In this document: piece after piece, positions 12,209-19,438 of the stretch
Layout of the letters: the number at the start of each line of letters is the position of its first letter
Position numbering within the stretch: position 1 is the stretch's first letter
DNA from: a virus
IMG/VR virus record: IMGVR_UViG_3300030102_003258
Location: 4,047-25,971 of that record
Reading direction: 5' to 3' (one strand)
Length of the DNA: 21,925 nt
The notes under the pieces: model-generated
What the model saw: only the letters and a program-made list of their open reading frames with translations
What the model was told of the DNA's origin: nothing
Database searches by the model: none
Made by a program: the position numbers and the translations under genes

Positions 12209-12313
12209 CTAGTATTTACTTTTTACTTTTTTCTTTTTTTTCTTTGCGTACATCTTAGCGGCTTTCTTGCCTTTCTTAGTGTATGCAAACTTTTTTTTAC
12301 CAACCATTGGCAT
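12209..12313 (-). CDS. Small basic protein (34 aa)
   Basis: A 34-residue ORF: MPMVGKKKFAYTKKGKKAAK, then MYAKKKKKKVKSKY. The start MPMVGKKKF-x-Y-T-x-x-G is a pattern of tiny phage proteins I have met before. GAGGAGAT lies about six bases before the ATG at 12313, a strong ribosome-binding site. Nearly half of the residues are Lys. Likely to bind nucleic acid by charge, which is inference. Confidence 0.7.
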   Translation of the reverse strand: MPMVGKKKFAYTKKGKKAAKMYAKKKKKKVKSKY

Positions 12314-12315
12314 AG

Positions 12316-12447
12316 TTATCTCCTCTTTTTGTGTTTACCCATATACCATTCTGAAGGTTCATAGTTCCATCGTTTACCATGATGACCTCTCAGATCAGCA
12401 TATTTCATTCTTAATCTTACTATACTCTTTATTAAGAATTTTTTCAT
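12316..12447 (-). CDS. Small basic protein (43 aa)
   Basis: A 43-residue ORF starting MKKFLIKSIVRLRMKYADLR and ending in HKKRR, with GKRWNYEPSEWYMGKH in between. The ATG at 12447 overlaps the TAA of the preceding gene (TAATG). It contains three aromatic residues in a basic background. The purine run in its last codons (AAGAGGAGA) is the ribosome-binding site of the next gene. No family recognised. Confidence 0.65.
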   Translation of the reverse strand: MKKFLIKSIVRLRMKYADLRGHHGKRWNYEPSEWYMGKHKKRR

Positions 12448-12725
12448 TAACAATTCCACTTACGTAGAGCTTTATTAATTCTTGAATTTGGATCATTTGC
12501 TGTCTTAGCTGAAGTTAATCTTCTTTTCATCCCTTTCATTCTAGCACAAAAACTCTTTCTACGTTTATAAGCACTAGATCCTTTTTTTAATTTACTTGGT
12601 TTAGTTGTTACCGGTGCTTTTAAATTACCACCTGTTCTTCTATTATAACTAGCTCTACCTTTGGCGTTTAATCCACCTGATTTAGATTTACCTTCTTTTC
12701 TTTGCCATGCAGCAGTTCTAGCCAT
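12447..12725 (-). CDS. Basic DUF6321-like protein
   Basis: A 92-residue basic protein. WQRKEGKSKSGGLNAKGRAS (7-26), then TGGNLKAPV, then KSFCARMKGMKRRLTS and a C-terminal DPNSRINKALRKWNC. This order (RKEG-x-x-x-GGLN-x-KGR, then SFCARM-x-G, then ALRKW-x-C) matches the small phage family I know as DUF6321, often next to structural genes. Two Cys are in the usual places. The gene starts one base after the peptidase stop, with GGGAAT upstream. A virion-associated or DNA-binding role is likely but unproven. Confidence 0.8.
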   Translation of the reverse strand: MARTAAWQRKEGKSKSGGLNAKGRASYNRRTGGNLKAPVTTKPSKLKKGSSAYKRRKSFCARMKGMKRRLTSAKTANDPNSRINKALRKWNC

Positions 12726-12726
12726 A

Positions 12727-13182
12727 TTATTCCCAATTTTTATAACCTTCTTTATCTTTTATCAAAGATTGTTTTCTATTGCTACCATCTCTTTTATAAC
12801 TAACATGAATCCAACCACTATCAGCTATACCTTCTTCATAGTATTCGCTAATAAGCTGATCAAAGTCAAAATTGTTTTTTATGTGTGCAGCAACTTGTTT
12901 ATTGTCAAATCCTGGTATTTCAAAATCTACAGCTTCGCCTTTACAATGTTGTGATCTTGCTGATGAACCTATAGCTTCTGATAATTTTTCTGACCTAAAG
13001 CCTGAGCTGACCATTATGGGTCTTGATTCATAATATTCTCTTAATGGTTCTAATATGTTTTCACATAATGCTTTTAGGTTTTCTATTTGTTCTTCATTTG
13101 GTGTGTTATCCAAGCCAAGCCTAGTAGCTGTGCCGGATTTAGTCATCTCTTTTTCACTAAAGTGTTTTGATAATTGTGTCAT
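12727..13182 (-). CDS. Peptidase M15-type endolysin
   Basis: A 151-residue zinc peptidase of the D-Ala-D-Ala carboxypeptidase/L-Ala-D-Glu endopeptidase group, which cuts the peptide bridges of peptidoglycan. SSGFRS at 59-64 leads to SQHCKGEAVDFE at 77-88, the S-x-H-x2-G-x-A-x-D motif with zinc ligands His79 and Asp86. GWIHVS at 123-128 supplies the last ligand His126. The N-terminal LSKHFSEKEMTKS is the usual lead-in. There is no signal peptide, so release should need the holin. The ATG overlaps the stop of the preceding gene as ATGA. Confidence 0.9.
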   Translation of the reverse strand: MTQLSKHFSEKEMTKSGTATRLGLDNTPNEEQIENLKALCENILEPLREYYESRPIMVSSGFRSEKLSEAIGSSARSQHCKGEAVDFEIPGFDNKQVAAHIKNNFDFDQLISEYYEEGIADSGWIHVSYKRDGSNRKQSLIKDKEGYKNWE

Positions 13183-13403
13183 GCCATTCTCCTATCTGGG
13201 TTATCATCGTAATAACATTTGAATCTTATTACAATCTCATTTTTATTTATTTCTTTTCTACCAATTTCTTTTGTTTTCTTTTTAGCCTCTTCATAGCCTG
13301 AAATCAAGCAATCATAGAAAGTATCATGGTGGTTAAGCATATGAGGTTTCATACATTCTCCTGCAACTTGGCTACATATAATCATTATTAAGGCTACTTT
13401 CAT
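13179..13403 (-). CDS. Small secreted or membrane-anchored protein near the endolysin
   Basis: A 74-residue protein. The N-terminus MKVALIMIICSQVAGECMKP is a short hydrophobic segment with Cys residues, like a weak signal peptide. The rest is charged, with further Cys residues (YDCLISGYEE, FKCYYDD) that might form disulfides in the periplasm. It lies directly upstream of the endolysin gene with an ATGA overlap. It may be a spanin-like or other lysis accessory protein; no typical spanin motif is seen. Confidence 0.65.
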   Translation of the reverse strand: MKVALIMIICSQVAGECMKPHMLNHHDTFYDCLISGYEEAKKKTKEIGRKEINKNEIVIRFKCYYDDNPDRRMA

Positions 13404-13639
13404 GGATGTTCTGTTAATAGTTTATTTGTTTCTTTTATCTCTTTTAGTTTTTTCTCTAGTTCTTTAACTTGTTTATTAGCTTTTTCAAGATCATCATTGG
13501 CATACTCTAGCTTTTGTAAGCATCTCTTATTAGCTGAGTCTTTGCTTTTATTTTGATCTTCAAGCTCATCAACTTGCTGTTTGAGTATTCGCACTTGTTC
13601 TTTATACTCACTAATTATCTCTCTACTTGTATCAGACAT
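13400..13639 (-). CDS. Coiled-coil protein of the lysis region
   Basis: A 79-residue protein that is one long coiled coil (EYKEQVRILKQQVDELEDQN, later KANKQVKELEKKLKEIKE), with a single Cys. It has no membrane segment of its own. The stop overlaps the next ATG (ATGA). In this place it could be a soluble partner of the small secreted protein that follows, similar in layout to a two-part spanin without its anchor. Confidence 0.7.
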   Translation of the reverse strand: MSDTSREIISEYKEQVRILKQQVDELEDQNKSKDSANKRCLQKLEYANDDLEKANKQVKELEKKLKEIKETNKLLTEHP

Positions 13640-13646
13640 AATTTAA

Positions 13647-13727
13647 TTAAGGTCTTAAAGTCCAAAGGAGCATACCACAAATAACAACTAAAGCTAATGC
13701 GGTATTTATAGGAAAAGAAAATTCCAT
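13647..13727 (-). CDS. Micro membrane peptide (26 aa)
   Basis: A 26-residue ORF, MEFSFPINTALALVVICGML followed by LWTLRP, with one membrane helix from about residue 8 to 22. The ATG is shared with the TGA of the micro-gene before it (TGATG), and AGG lies just upstream. A longer frame from an ATG at 13751 is possible. It lies between the holin candidate and the coiled-coil gene, so a holin or antiholin role is possible. Confidence 0.5.
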   Translation of the reverse strand: MEFSFPINTALALVVICGMLLWTLRP

Positions 13728-13783
13728 CAACCTGACATTCCCATTAGCCATAGCATAATAAAAATATAGCAGATTGGTTCCAT
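13727..13783 (-). CDS. Micro-ORF (18 aa) in the lysis region
   Basis: An ORF of 18 residues, MEPICYIFIMLWLMGMSG, mainly hydrophobic. Its ATG overlaps the TAA of the holin candidate (TAATG) and its TGA overlaps the next ATG (TGATG). It may be a real membrane peptide or only a coupling device that carries ribosomes to the next gene. Confidence 0.35.
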   Translation of the reverse strand: MEPICYIFIMLWLMGMSG

Positions 13784-14172
13784 TATTTTTTCTTAAATGT
13801 AGATACGCCTTTAATACCTAATATTGTACTGAAAGCACCTACTACTAGAGCTTGATAGAACATTGGAAGGTTAGAAAATTTATCAAAGAATATGTCTATC
13901 TTAGCTTGAATATCAGGGTCATCACTAAATACAGACCATGCAAGTAAAAGCAAAGGAATGGAAATTAATATCAAGCAGAATTCGTCTTTCCAGTCATTTC
14001 TATGTGAATCAATAACAGCTTTCTTAAACTCAACTTCACCATTAGCCATTTTCTCAGCTAACTTTAGTTCAGCAACTGATTCTAATTCTTTTGCTTTTCT
14101 TCTGTTGGCAGCTATAGACATACCTGTTTTGATAATGCCTGGTACTAATTTAGCTGCAATATTCATCCACAT
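13783..14172 (-). CDS. Holin candidate (two membrane segments)
   Basis: A 129-residue membrane protein. The N-terminal half is a charged helix (ANRRKAKELESVAELKLAEK) that ends in KKAVIDSHRNDWKDE. Two membrane segments follow, at about 66-82 (CLILISIPLLLLAWSVF) and 104-121 (FYQALVVGAFSTILGIKG), with a short basic tail. The shape recalls the GTA/phage holin families with a helical N-terminus before paired spans. Its position three to five genes ahead of the endolysin fits. The start could also be the second Met (14166); no strong ribosome-binding site is seen. Confidence 0.65.
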   Translation of the reverse strand: MWMNIAAKLVPGIIKTGMSIAANRRKAKELESVAELKLAEKMANGEVEFKKAVIDSHRNDWKDEFCLILISIPLLLLAWSVFSDDPDIQAKIDIFFDKFSNLPMFYQALVVGAFSTILGIKGVSTFKKK

Positions 14173-14174
14173 AA

Positions 14175-14342
14175 CTATTTATAAAAGTCTTTGAATAACC
14201 ATTCAACATATTTTTTCCATAATTTTTTTATGTATTTCATGGGTTTCTCCTTGTTATCACTATGAATTTCAGCAGTTTTTAACAATGCCTGATTCATTGG
14301 TGGGTTAGGCTGTGCAGGTGATGGTCTAAAAAATTTACTCAT
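14175..14342 (-). CDS. Small protein with a separately startable amphipathic C-terminus
   Basis: A 55-residue ORF. The N-terminal part is Pro-rich (FFRPSPAQPNPPMNQALLK). The C-terminal 21 residues start at an internal ATG (14240) with AAGGAG six bases upstream. They form a perfect amphipathic helix: charged at 2, 5, 6, 9, 10, 13, 17, 18 and 21 (seven Lys), aromatic or aliphatic at the others. The upstream ATG at 14342 overlaps the previous gene by eight bases and has no usable ribosome-binding site. Both forms may be made. A membrane-active role near the holin is inference. Confidence 0.6.
   Translation of the reverse strand: MSKFFRPSPAQPNPPMNQALLKTAEIHSDNKEKPMKYIKKLWKKYVEWLFKDFYK
14247..14252 (-). 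promoter_or_regulatory. Internal AAGGAG ribosome-binding site
   Basis: AAGGAG on the minus strand, six bases before the in-frame ATG at 14240 inside the 55-residue gene. It is the best ribosome-binding site of that gene and suggests a 21-residue second product. Confidence 0.5.
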
Positions 14343-14553
14343 CCTTAATTATTTTTTTAATAGATTTAGAACCATCTACATTTTTTTCTAACTCTGCTTT
14401 TACAGTATCGCATTTATATTGTATGCCTTCTTGATATTGTCTTTCAGCAGTTCTTTTATGCTTTAAACAATCAGACATAGCAGATTGTATTCTGTGTTCT
14501 TTCAGTTCACCTGATATAAACATACAAAGAGCAACAACACCTTCTACAATCAT
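14335..14553 (-). CDS. Small membrane-anchored protein
   Basis: A 72-residue protein. The N-terminus MIVEGVVALCMFISGELKEH is a short hydrophobic segment, followed by a charged helix with two further Cys (SDCLKHKRTAER, YKCDTVKAELEK). It ends in DGSKSIKKIIKDE. I have seen similar small proteins in marine phages near lysis genes, without a known function. The ATG has AAGG four bases upstream and overlaps the previous stop (ATGA). Confidence 0.7.
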   Translation of the reverse strand: MIVEGVVALCMFISGELKEHRIQSAMSDCLKHKRTAERQYQEGIQYKCDTVKAELEKNVDGSKSIKKIIKDE

Positions 14554-14714
14554 AATACCTTACCTTTGTTTTTACCTTCTTTTAAAACATATTTTTGTGT
14601 GCCGTTAGCACCAATCTCTACTTCTTTTTTTAGTTCTTTAACAAAACGCATTTGTTTAGCTTTCTTTTGCATATCATTAATATAGTTAATTATTTGTTTA
14701 GTGATTCTTTCCAT
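14550..14714 (-). CDS. Small basic protein (54 aa)
   Basis: A 54-residue ORF starting MERITKQIINYINDMQKKAK and ending in KEGKNKGKVL, overall basic and helical. The ATG at 14714 overlaps the preceding gene by 17 bases, and the TGA overlaps the next ATG (ATGA). EVEIGANGTQKYVLKEGKN could be a beta hairpin. No family recognised; a role in the lysis or late cluster is suggested only by location. Confidence 0.6.
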   Translation of the reverse strand: MERITKQIINYINDMQKKAKQMRFVKELKKEVEIGANGTQKYVLKEGKNKGKVL

Positions 14715-15111
14715 TGGCAAATTCTCTTTGTTTGTCTTTTAATTTTTCTACATCAGATAATAATTTATCAATTTGTTTACTATGAAATTCTATATTTACT
14801 TTGTTAGTCATATTCATTTCTTGTGTTTCTTGTAATTTCTCAACTGTTTTATAAAGTTCCTCCACTAACATGAAAAGCTCATTTATCTGAGGTGATACCA
14901 TTTTTCCTTTTGGAACTCCTATAATAAATTCGTTAGCAGACTGTAAATCTTTTTCTACTAACTGATTTTTAGTTTCTAATACATTCAATCTTTCAATTAC
15001 AGAGAAAGCAAACCAAGCACCAATTACACAGATGCTAATTAAACTAGCAACTGTTTTCATTGGCATCTGCACAGCTTGTGATTCGTCTATGTTTAATGGT
15101 TTATTCTTCAT
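14698..15111 (-). CDS. Membrane-anchored coiled-coil protein
   Basis: A 137-residue protein with a cytoplasmic start (MKNKPLNIDESQAVQMP), one membrane span at about 19-39 (TVASLISICVIGAWFAFSV), and then about 90 residues of coiled coil (FMLVEELYKTVEKLQETQEM and on) outside. This is the layout of inner-membrane spanins and of some phage membrane assembly proteins. The ATG overlaps the end of the nuclease gene by 11 bases. A spanin or lysis role is plausible. Confidence 0.7.
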   Translation of the reverse strand: MKNKPLNIDESQAVQMPMKTVASLISICVIGAWFAFSVIERLNVLETKNQLVEKDLQSANEFIIGVPKGKMVSPQINELFMLVEELYKTVEKLQETQEMNMTNKVNIEFHSKQIDKLLSDVEKLKDKQREFANGKNH

Positions 15112-15463
15112 AATCTATCATCAAAAGTCTTATACCTAATTTCTTTTGTTCCTTAGTTGGAGCTCTATGTATTTTGTAAGAACCTTTAGGTTTATCTTTT
15201 AATATTTTACCTTTAGCTCTTTTGCGATATGTAATTGTCTTAATATCTAAAAGCTGTATTTTACCATTTTTGTCAACAATCACAATATCAAAAGGACAAG
15301 CAGGATCACAACTCTTTGCCACATAGTAGCCAGCTTTTGTTAGTTTTGCGATTGTTTCGTATTCGCCAACAGTACCTTTTAATGATGTTTTCTTCCCTTT
15401 TAAGATAGAAGATTTACGACTAAGTTTATTAGACCACTTAGACTTATTGTTACTACGACCCAT
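15101..15463 (-). CDS. PD-(D/E)XK nuclease (Holliday-resolvase-like fold)
   Basis: A 120-residue small nuclease. After a basic N-terminus of about 28 residues come KGTVGEYETIAKLTKAGYYV (29-48) with Glu34/Glu36, then PFDIVIVD with Asp59, then LLDIKTITYR with Asp73-Ile-Lys75. This E...D...D-x-K order is that of the small PD-(D/E)XK endonucleases, including the intron-endonuclease and resolvase-like families. It may trim branched DNA before packaging, as resolvase-like nucleases do in T7-type phages. It overlaps the XhlA-like gene by 64 bases. Confidence 0.85.
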   Translation of the reverse strand: MGRSNNKSKWSNKLSRKSSILKGKKTSLKGTVGEYETIAKLTKAGYYVAKSCDPACPFDIVIVDKNGKIQLLDIKTITYRKRAKGKILKDKPKGSYKIHRAPTKEQKKLGIRLLMIDYEE

Positions 15464-15606
15464 AAAAGTTTATAAATATTATTCACCCTCTTATCAAGGT
15501 GAGCTAAGTGATTGTCTTTTATTGTTGTTATCTTTTCATGGATAAGTTTAACTTCGCCTTGTAGTTTAATAATCTCTTCTGAATTTTTTTGTGATTGTGT
15601 TTTCAT
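15400..15606 (-). CDS. XhlA-like membrane protein
   Basis: A 68-residue protein with a coiled coil (IIKLQGEVKLIHEKITTIKD) ending in HLDKRVNNIYK, followed by one membrane span at about 46-67. This order is that of the XhlA/hemolysin-like phage proteins that help holins. The ATG overlaps the TAA of the large virion gene (TAATG). The span is encoded by the same bases that, in another frame, encode the basic N-terminus of the nuclease. A lysis role is likely by family. Confidence 0.75.
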   Translation of the reverse strand: MKTQSQKNSEEIIKLQGEVKLIHEKITTIKDNHLAHLDKRVNNIYKLLWVVVTISLSGLINLVVNLLS

Positions 15607-17570
15607 TATTTTGTTTTAGTTGTCATTATCATTTGTAGATATTCATTTATAGCTTGTCTTGATTCAGAATCTGCGTTACCCATAATTACACCTAATCTAC
15701 CAAGATGTTCAATAACACCATCAACACCTTTGTTACCACCAATCCTAATTCCTTGTGCTAACCATTTTATAAAAGATGGATTTGTCATTAATCTTGCAGA
15801 AACATTAGCACCTCCAATAATTAAAGGTACAGATAAAATAAAAGCAGGATTACCAGTAAAAGCAGTACCAGCACTACCAAATAAAATACCTTGTCCTACA
15901 AGTCTATCAGCAGTTCCTGAAGGATTTCTAAATGTTTTACCGCTTTCTCTTATAAAATTAGAAATATTTAGTATTTGGTCAAAATCTTTTTTCATTCCTT
16001 TAGTCCAACCTTTACCACTAAATAAAGCATCTTTTGCTTGTTTTGATAATCTACTGTAATTAGTTAGAAAAGTTTCAGATGAAAATTTACCTGTTCCTTC
16101 AAATAGTTCTCCAGTCAATGCTTGACCTGGTTGTATTCTTCCTAGTCTTTCAATTACATTAGAAAGAAAAACATTATATTGATCTGTAGTTAAACTTTTT
16201 TTAATAGCATTTAATCTTGATGCTCCCTCTTTACCTGTATTTAATAATAAAGAAGACACTCTGTCTGGATCAGCAATTTTAGATATAGGAGCTAAGTAAT
16301 TATCTATTCTTTTTAAACCACTATTGTAATAATTGTTTGCTCTTGATAAAGCGTTAAGACCTTTTGTATTACCTTTCAAAGCTATTTTAATATCTTCACT
16401 TAAAGCACCATAAATTGTTTTTAACTGTGCTTTATCTACAGGATTAACTAAATCAAAACTACCTATTTTATTTCCTATTTTTCCTTTAACAGATTTAACT
16501 GCTTGATAAGGTAAAGATCCACCACCTTTTGCTAAATCAGATTCTAAACCTTTTAATACATCATCTAAAAATTGATTTTTAAATACTATACTTGTTTTTT
16601 CTGCACCTTTTACAGGTGATACTAATTCTTTTAATTTAGCAACAGTTTTATCTAATTTTATTCCTTTATCAGCTTGTAAATATTTATCTAACTCTCCATA
16701 TAATGAACCTGATCTTGAATGAAATCTACCAACAAAACCATTTGAAGCATTAACTCCATCTTTAATACCTTGATTTATTACTCTTCCAACAGCAACTTCA
16801 TCAGCAGGTAAAGTTTTATTAATTGTTTTAGATGCTAAATTTAATGCATTTTTACCAAGTTGATCTTGTGCTTTTTGTGCTACAGCAGATATTCTTCCTG
16901 AACCTCCTGGAATATTACCTAATACCATCTCTACTGTTTGAATACCTCTGCTTTGAGTCACTTGACCTAATGATGGTGTAACACCGGCATCAATATAATT
17001 TTTTAATCTCTCTGATGTAGCTTTAGCTGTTTTTCCAAAACCTGTAATTGAACCTTTAACAACTTTACCAACTAATGGTGCTGCTGCTTGACCTACAGAA
17101 CCAAAAGCAAAATCTGTCATTCTTTGTGCAGCATGTTCTTTGTTAGTTCTTAAAACTTCTGAACCAAATTGTTTTGCAACTCTCTCAAATACTTCTGCAC
17201 CTAAAGCTGTACCAGCTCCTGCTCCTGCAACAGTACCACCAGGACCTACAGCAGATCCAACTGTAGCACCACCTATAGCACCAGCTATTTCTGTTAACTC
17301 TTTACTTACATCTATAACATCACCAAATGTAAATTTTTTTTTATTATCTAATTGAAATTTTTTTCCGCTTTCATCTGTTACAATAAAATTATTACTTTCT
17401 TTTGTATCTACTTGAACTTCAGGATAAAATTTTTTTAGTGTTGCTATTTTAGATTCTAAATTAGGAGATCCTTCTACTAAAAATCTAATTTTATTTGGTA
17501 TTTCTTGTAATTGTTCCTCTTGTCTTGCTAGTTCAGATGGTAATTCAGAAACATAAGTAATTTGCGACAT
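15606..17570 (-). CDS. Large internal virion protein (putative ejection protein)
   Basis: At 654 residues this is the longest gene in the window. A Gly/Ala-rich, zipper-like hydrophobic stretch lies at about 95-125 (AGAIGGATVGSAVG and on) and a second hydrophobic segment at about 562-595 (near ILSVPLIIGGANVSAR). The rest is helical, with many Lys and Ser. Such proteins, with membrane-active Gly zippers in a long helical body, form the internal core of podovirus particles and enter the host envelope with the DNA. No peptidase or transglycosylase motif was found. It lies after two other presumed virion proteins in one coupled unit (TAATG at both ends). Function is inferred from shape and position. 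Confidence 0.7.
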   Translation of the reverse strand: MSQITYVSELPSELARQEEQLQEIPNKIRFLVEGSPNLESKIATLKKFYPEVQVDTKESNNFIVTDESGKKFQLDNKKKFTFGDVIDVSKELTEIAGAIGGATVGSAVGPGGTVAGAGAGTALGAEVFERVAKQFGSEVLRTNKEHAAQRMTDFAFGSVGQAAAPLVGKVVKGSITGFGKTAKATSERLKNYIDAGVTPSLGQVTQSRGIQTVEMVLGNIPGGSGRISAVAQKAQDQLGKNALNLASKTINKTLPADEVAVGRVINQGIKDGVNASNGFVGRFHSRSGSLYGELDKYLQADKGIKLDKTVAKLKELVSPVKGAEKTSIVFKNQFLDDVLKGLESDLAKGGGSLPYQAVKSVKGKIGNKIGSFDLVNPVDKAQLKTIYGALSEDIKIALKGNTKGLNALSRANNYYNSGLKRIDNYLAPISKIADPDRVSSLLLNTGKEGASRLNAIKKSLTTDQYNVFLSNVIERLGRIQPGQALTGELFEGTGKFSSETFLTNYSRLSKQAKDALFSGKGWTKGMKKDFDQILNISNFIRESGKTFRNPSGTADRLVGQGILFGSAGTAFTGNPAFILSVPLIIGGANVSARLMTNPSFIKWLAQGIRIGGNKGVDGVIEHLGRLGVIMGNADSESRQAINEYLQMIMTTKTK

Positions 17571-18547
17571 TATCTTATTCCTTTAGTTTTAAATAATTCT
17601 CCTGTTGGAAGTCTAAAATAATATTCTCCATCTTTGTAATCAACAAGTTGTATTCCTGTTGGATTACCAAATTTGATTTGTTTCATTTGACCTGTTGGAT
17701 TTTTAGGATCTACAGGAATACTAAATTCACCTGATTGTGGTCTTATATCACTATCAACAAATATATTAGTTGTATCTAATTTTTGATTTTTTGCTATTCC
17801 CATAAACGAAGCTCTTAAATTATCTAAAGTAGATTGTTCACCTTGATAAAAAGCTATAGCTGCTTTTTTAAAATTATCTTTCTCTCTGTCTGTTAATCTT
17901 TCACCAGTTCTTAATTTTTTCCAAGTTTGATATGCTTTTTCAAAAGATGCTAATTTTGCACCACCAGTACCTTCAGCAACTTCAAATTCACTTTCTCTTA
18001 CTACAGATTGTGGATCAAGTGTTTTCATAAATGCAAAAACACCTGCAACATCTCCTGCACCTGTTCCTTGTTCAAAAGAAGTTAACATTTTTTTTAATTG
18101 TGTACTTGCTTGATTAAATTGTTGAACTGATTTGTCTTTAGTATAATTTCCAAATAACATATTTTCTTGTGATCTTTTAATTTTTGCTGATTCAGGTTCT
18201 TCTGGTTTTGGTCCAAATCTATCTAAATCAGATTGTATTTGTTTTTCAGTTCTATAAACTTGTTTACCTAATTTTTTATCAAAAACTAATTTAGTTTTTC
18301 CTATTGTTGGTGCTAATGCTTTTTGTATTTGTGCAGCTTGAAGTACAGCAGGAGTAATAGCACTAAAAGGATCTGTGCCTTTTACACCAGCTCCTAATAT
18401 ATTTGCACCTATAAGTAATTTAGCTGTAGGATCACTCATTAAACTACCTAGTAAACCTGATTGTGCTTGGTTAGTTGATAACAGATTACTTTGATTCTGT
18501 TGATTTTGAGCTTCCTGCATAAATAGTAATTTTCTTAAATCTATCAT
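17570..18547 (-). CDS. Virion protein with a LDPxSVVRExE motif
   Basis: A 325-residue protein. A Gln/Asn-rich start (QEAQNQQNQSNLL) is followed by a small hydrophobic region at about 40-55. Residues 171-192 hold FAFMKTLDPQSVVRESEFEV, a motif I know from internal or DNA-ejection proteins of tailed phages. The following part (TGGAKLASFEKAYQTWKKL) is helical, and the C-terminus, with DYKDGEYYFRLPTGELFKTK, is a short beta domain. AAAGGAAT-type sites and TAATG junctions link it to both neighbours. It probably packs with the 654-residue protein in the particle. Confidence 0.65.
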   Translation of the reverse strand: MIDLRKLLFMQEAQNQQNQSNLLSTNQAQSGLLGSLMSDPTAKLLIGANILGAGVKGTDPFSAITPAVLQAAQIQKALAPTIGKTKLVFDKKLGKQVYRTEKQIQSDLDRFGPKPEEPESAKIKRSQENMLFGNYTKDKSVQQFNQASTQLKKMLTSFEQGTGAGDVAGVFAFMKTLDPQSVVRESEFEVAEGTGGAKLASFEKAYQTWKKLRTGERLTDREKDNFKKAAIAFYQGEQSTLDNLRASFMGIAKNQKLDTTNIFVDSDIRPQSGEFSIPVDPKNPTGQMKQIKFGNPTGIQLVDYKDGEYYFRLPTGELFKTKGIR

Positions 18548-19437
18548 TATATTAATCCTCTTGTTTGAAGATACGGAATATTAAAAGGGTTCGTACCTAA
18601 ATTTGTAGCCGTTAGAGCTCCATACGGCTGCTCTGAGTAGCCAAACTGCTGTGCTAAAGGGGTAACACTCAAAGTATTAGCAACATTAGCTTTAGCAGCA
18701 TTATAATCGCTTTCTAGCTGAGATGAAAGTCCTGATTGTGAACCTAAGTTAGCAAAGAACTTATTAACTTGTGATTCTATTGGTTGCTGTCCCCCAACTA
18801 CATAAGATGCTTGTGGTATCAATCTTCTTACCTCCTCTGATTCAGATTGAGATAAATTTTGTAAATTACTGACATCTCCTGTTTCATATAAATCTTTAAA
18901 AGATTGAGTTCTAAATCCATCTTTAAAAGCTAGTTTATCTAATTGTTGTTGTGTTTCTAAATCTTCTGAAGAATAATCAGTAGTTAATCCTCTTGATTCA
19001 GCCCAATCACCAACAGTAGAAACATAATCACCTTCGCCATAACCATCTTCACCAGTTATACCTGCATATTGATTTTCAGGTGTTCCAAAAATATCTGATA
19101 CAGTTCTAATACCTTGACCTATCAAACCTCCGCTTGTGATATAATCTGTAAGTTTATCACCAAAAGTAGGTTCTTGAGTTGGTGTTACATTAAACTCTGT
19201 TCCTGTTGTGTAAGTAGCATCAATATCGTCACCATTACTAAAATTATCATCACCACCTCCATACGTTGTTTCAGTTCTAGTTCCTTGACCACCTAATTCA
19301 GGTGATCCTTCAAAACCTGTTGAATAAGTTGAACCACCAGTTAAAGCTACTTCATCTACTAATGAAGAATCTGGACCATAGTAATCTGCTGTTACTGCAC
19401 CTGAGCTTCCAGAATCAGATCCTGAGCTAGTACCCAT
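18547..19437 (-). CDS. Ser/Gly/Asp-rich virion-associated protein
   Basis: A 296-residue protein. The ATG at 19437 is preferred over a TTG at 19449 because GGAGG lies five bases upstream. The first 90 residues are low-complexity Ser, Gly, Thr, Asp and Glu. The middle is acidic with DWAESRGLTTDYSSED and helices after it. The C-terminus is YGALTATNLGTNPFNIPYLQ. No known domain. The position between the Gln/Ala-rich and the LDPxSVVRExE proteins suggests a structural or internal particle role. Confidence 0.6.
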   Translation of the reverse strand: MGTSSGSDSGSSGAVTADYYGPDSSLVDEVALTGGSTYSTGFEGSPELGGQGTRTETTYGGGDDNFSNGDDIDATYTTGTEFNVTPTQEPTFGDKLTDYITSGGLIGQGIRTVSDIFGTPENQYAGITGEDGYGEGDYVSTVGDWAESRGLTTDYSSEDLETQQQLDKLAFKDGFRTQSFKDLYETGDVSNLQNLSQSESEEVRRLIPQASYVVGGQQPIESQVNKFFANLGSQSGLSSQLESDYNAAKANVANTLSVTPLAQQFGYSEQPYGALTATNLGTNPFNIPYLQTRGLI

Positions 19438-19438
19438 A

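Noticed and set aside
15595-17355. Plus-strand ORFs opposite the 654-residue virion protein
   Set aside because: Pro/Ala-rich shadow translations of Gly/Ala-rich codons on the other strand; no start signals.
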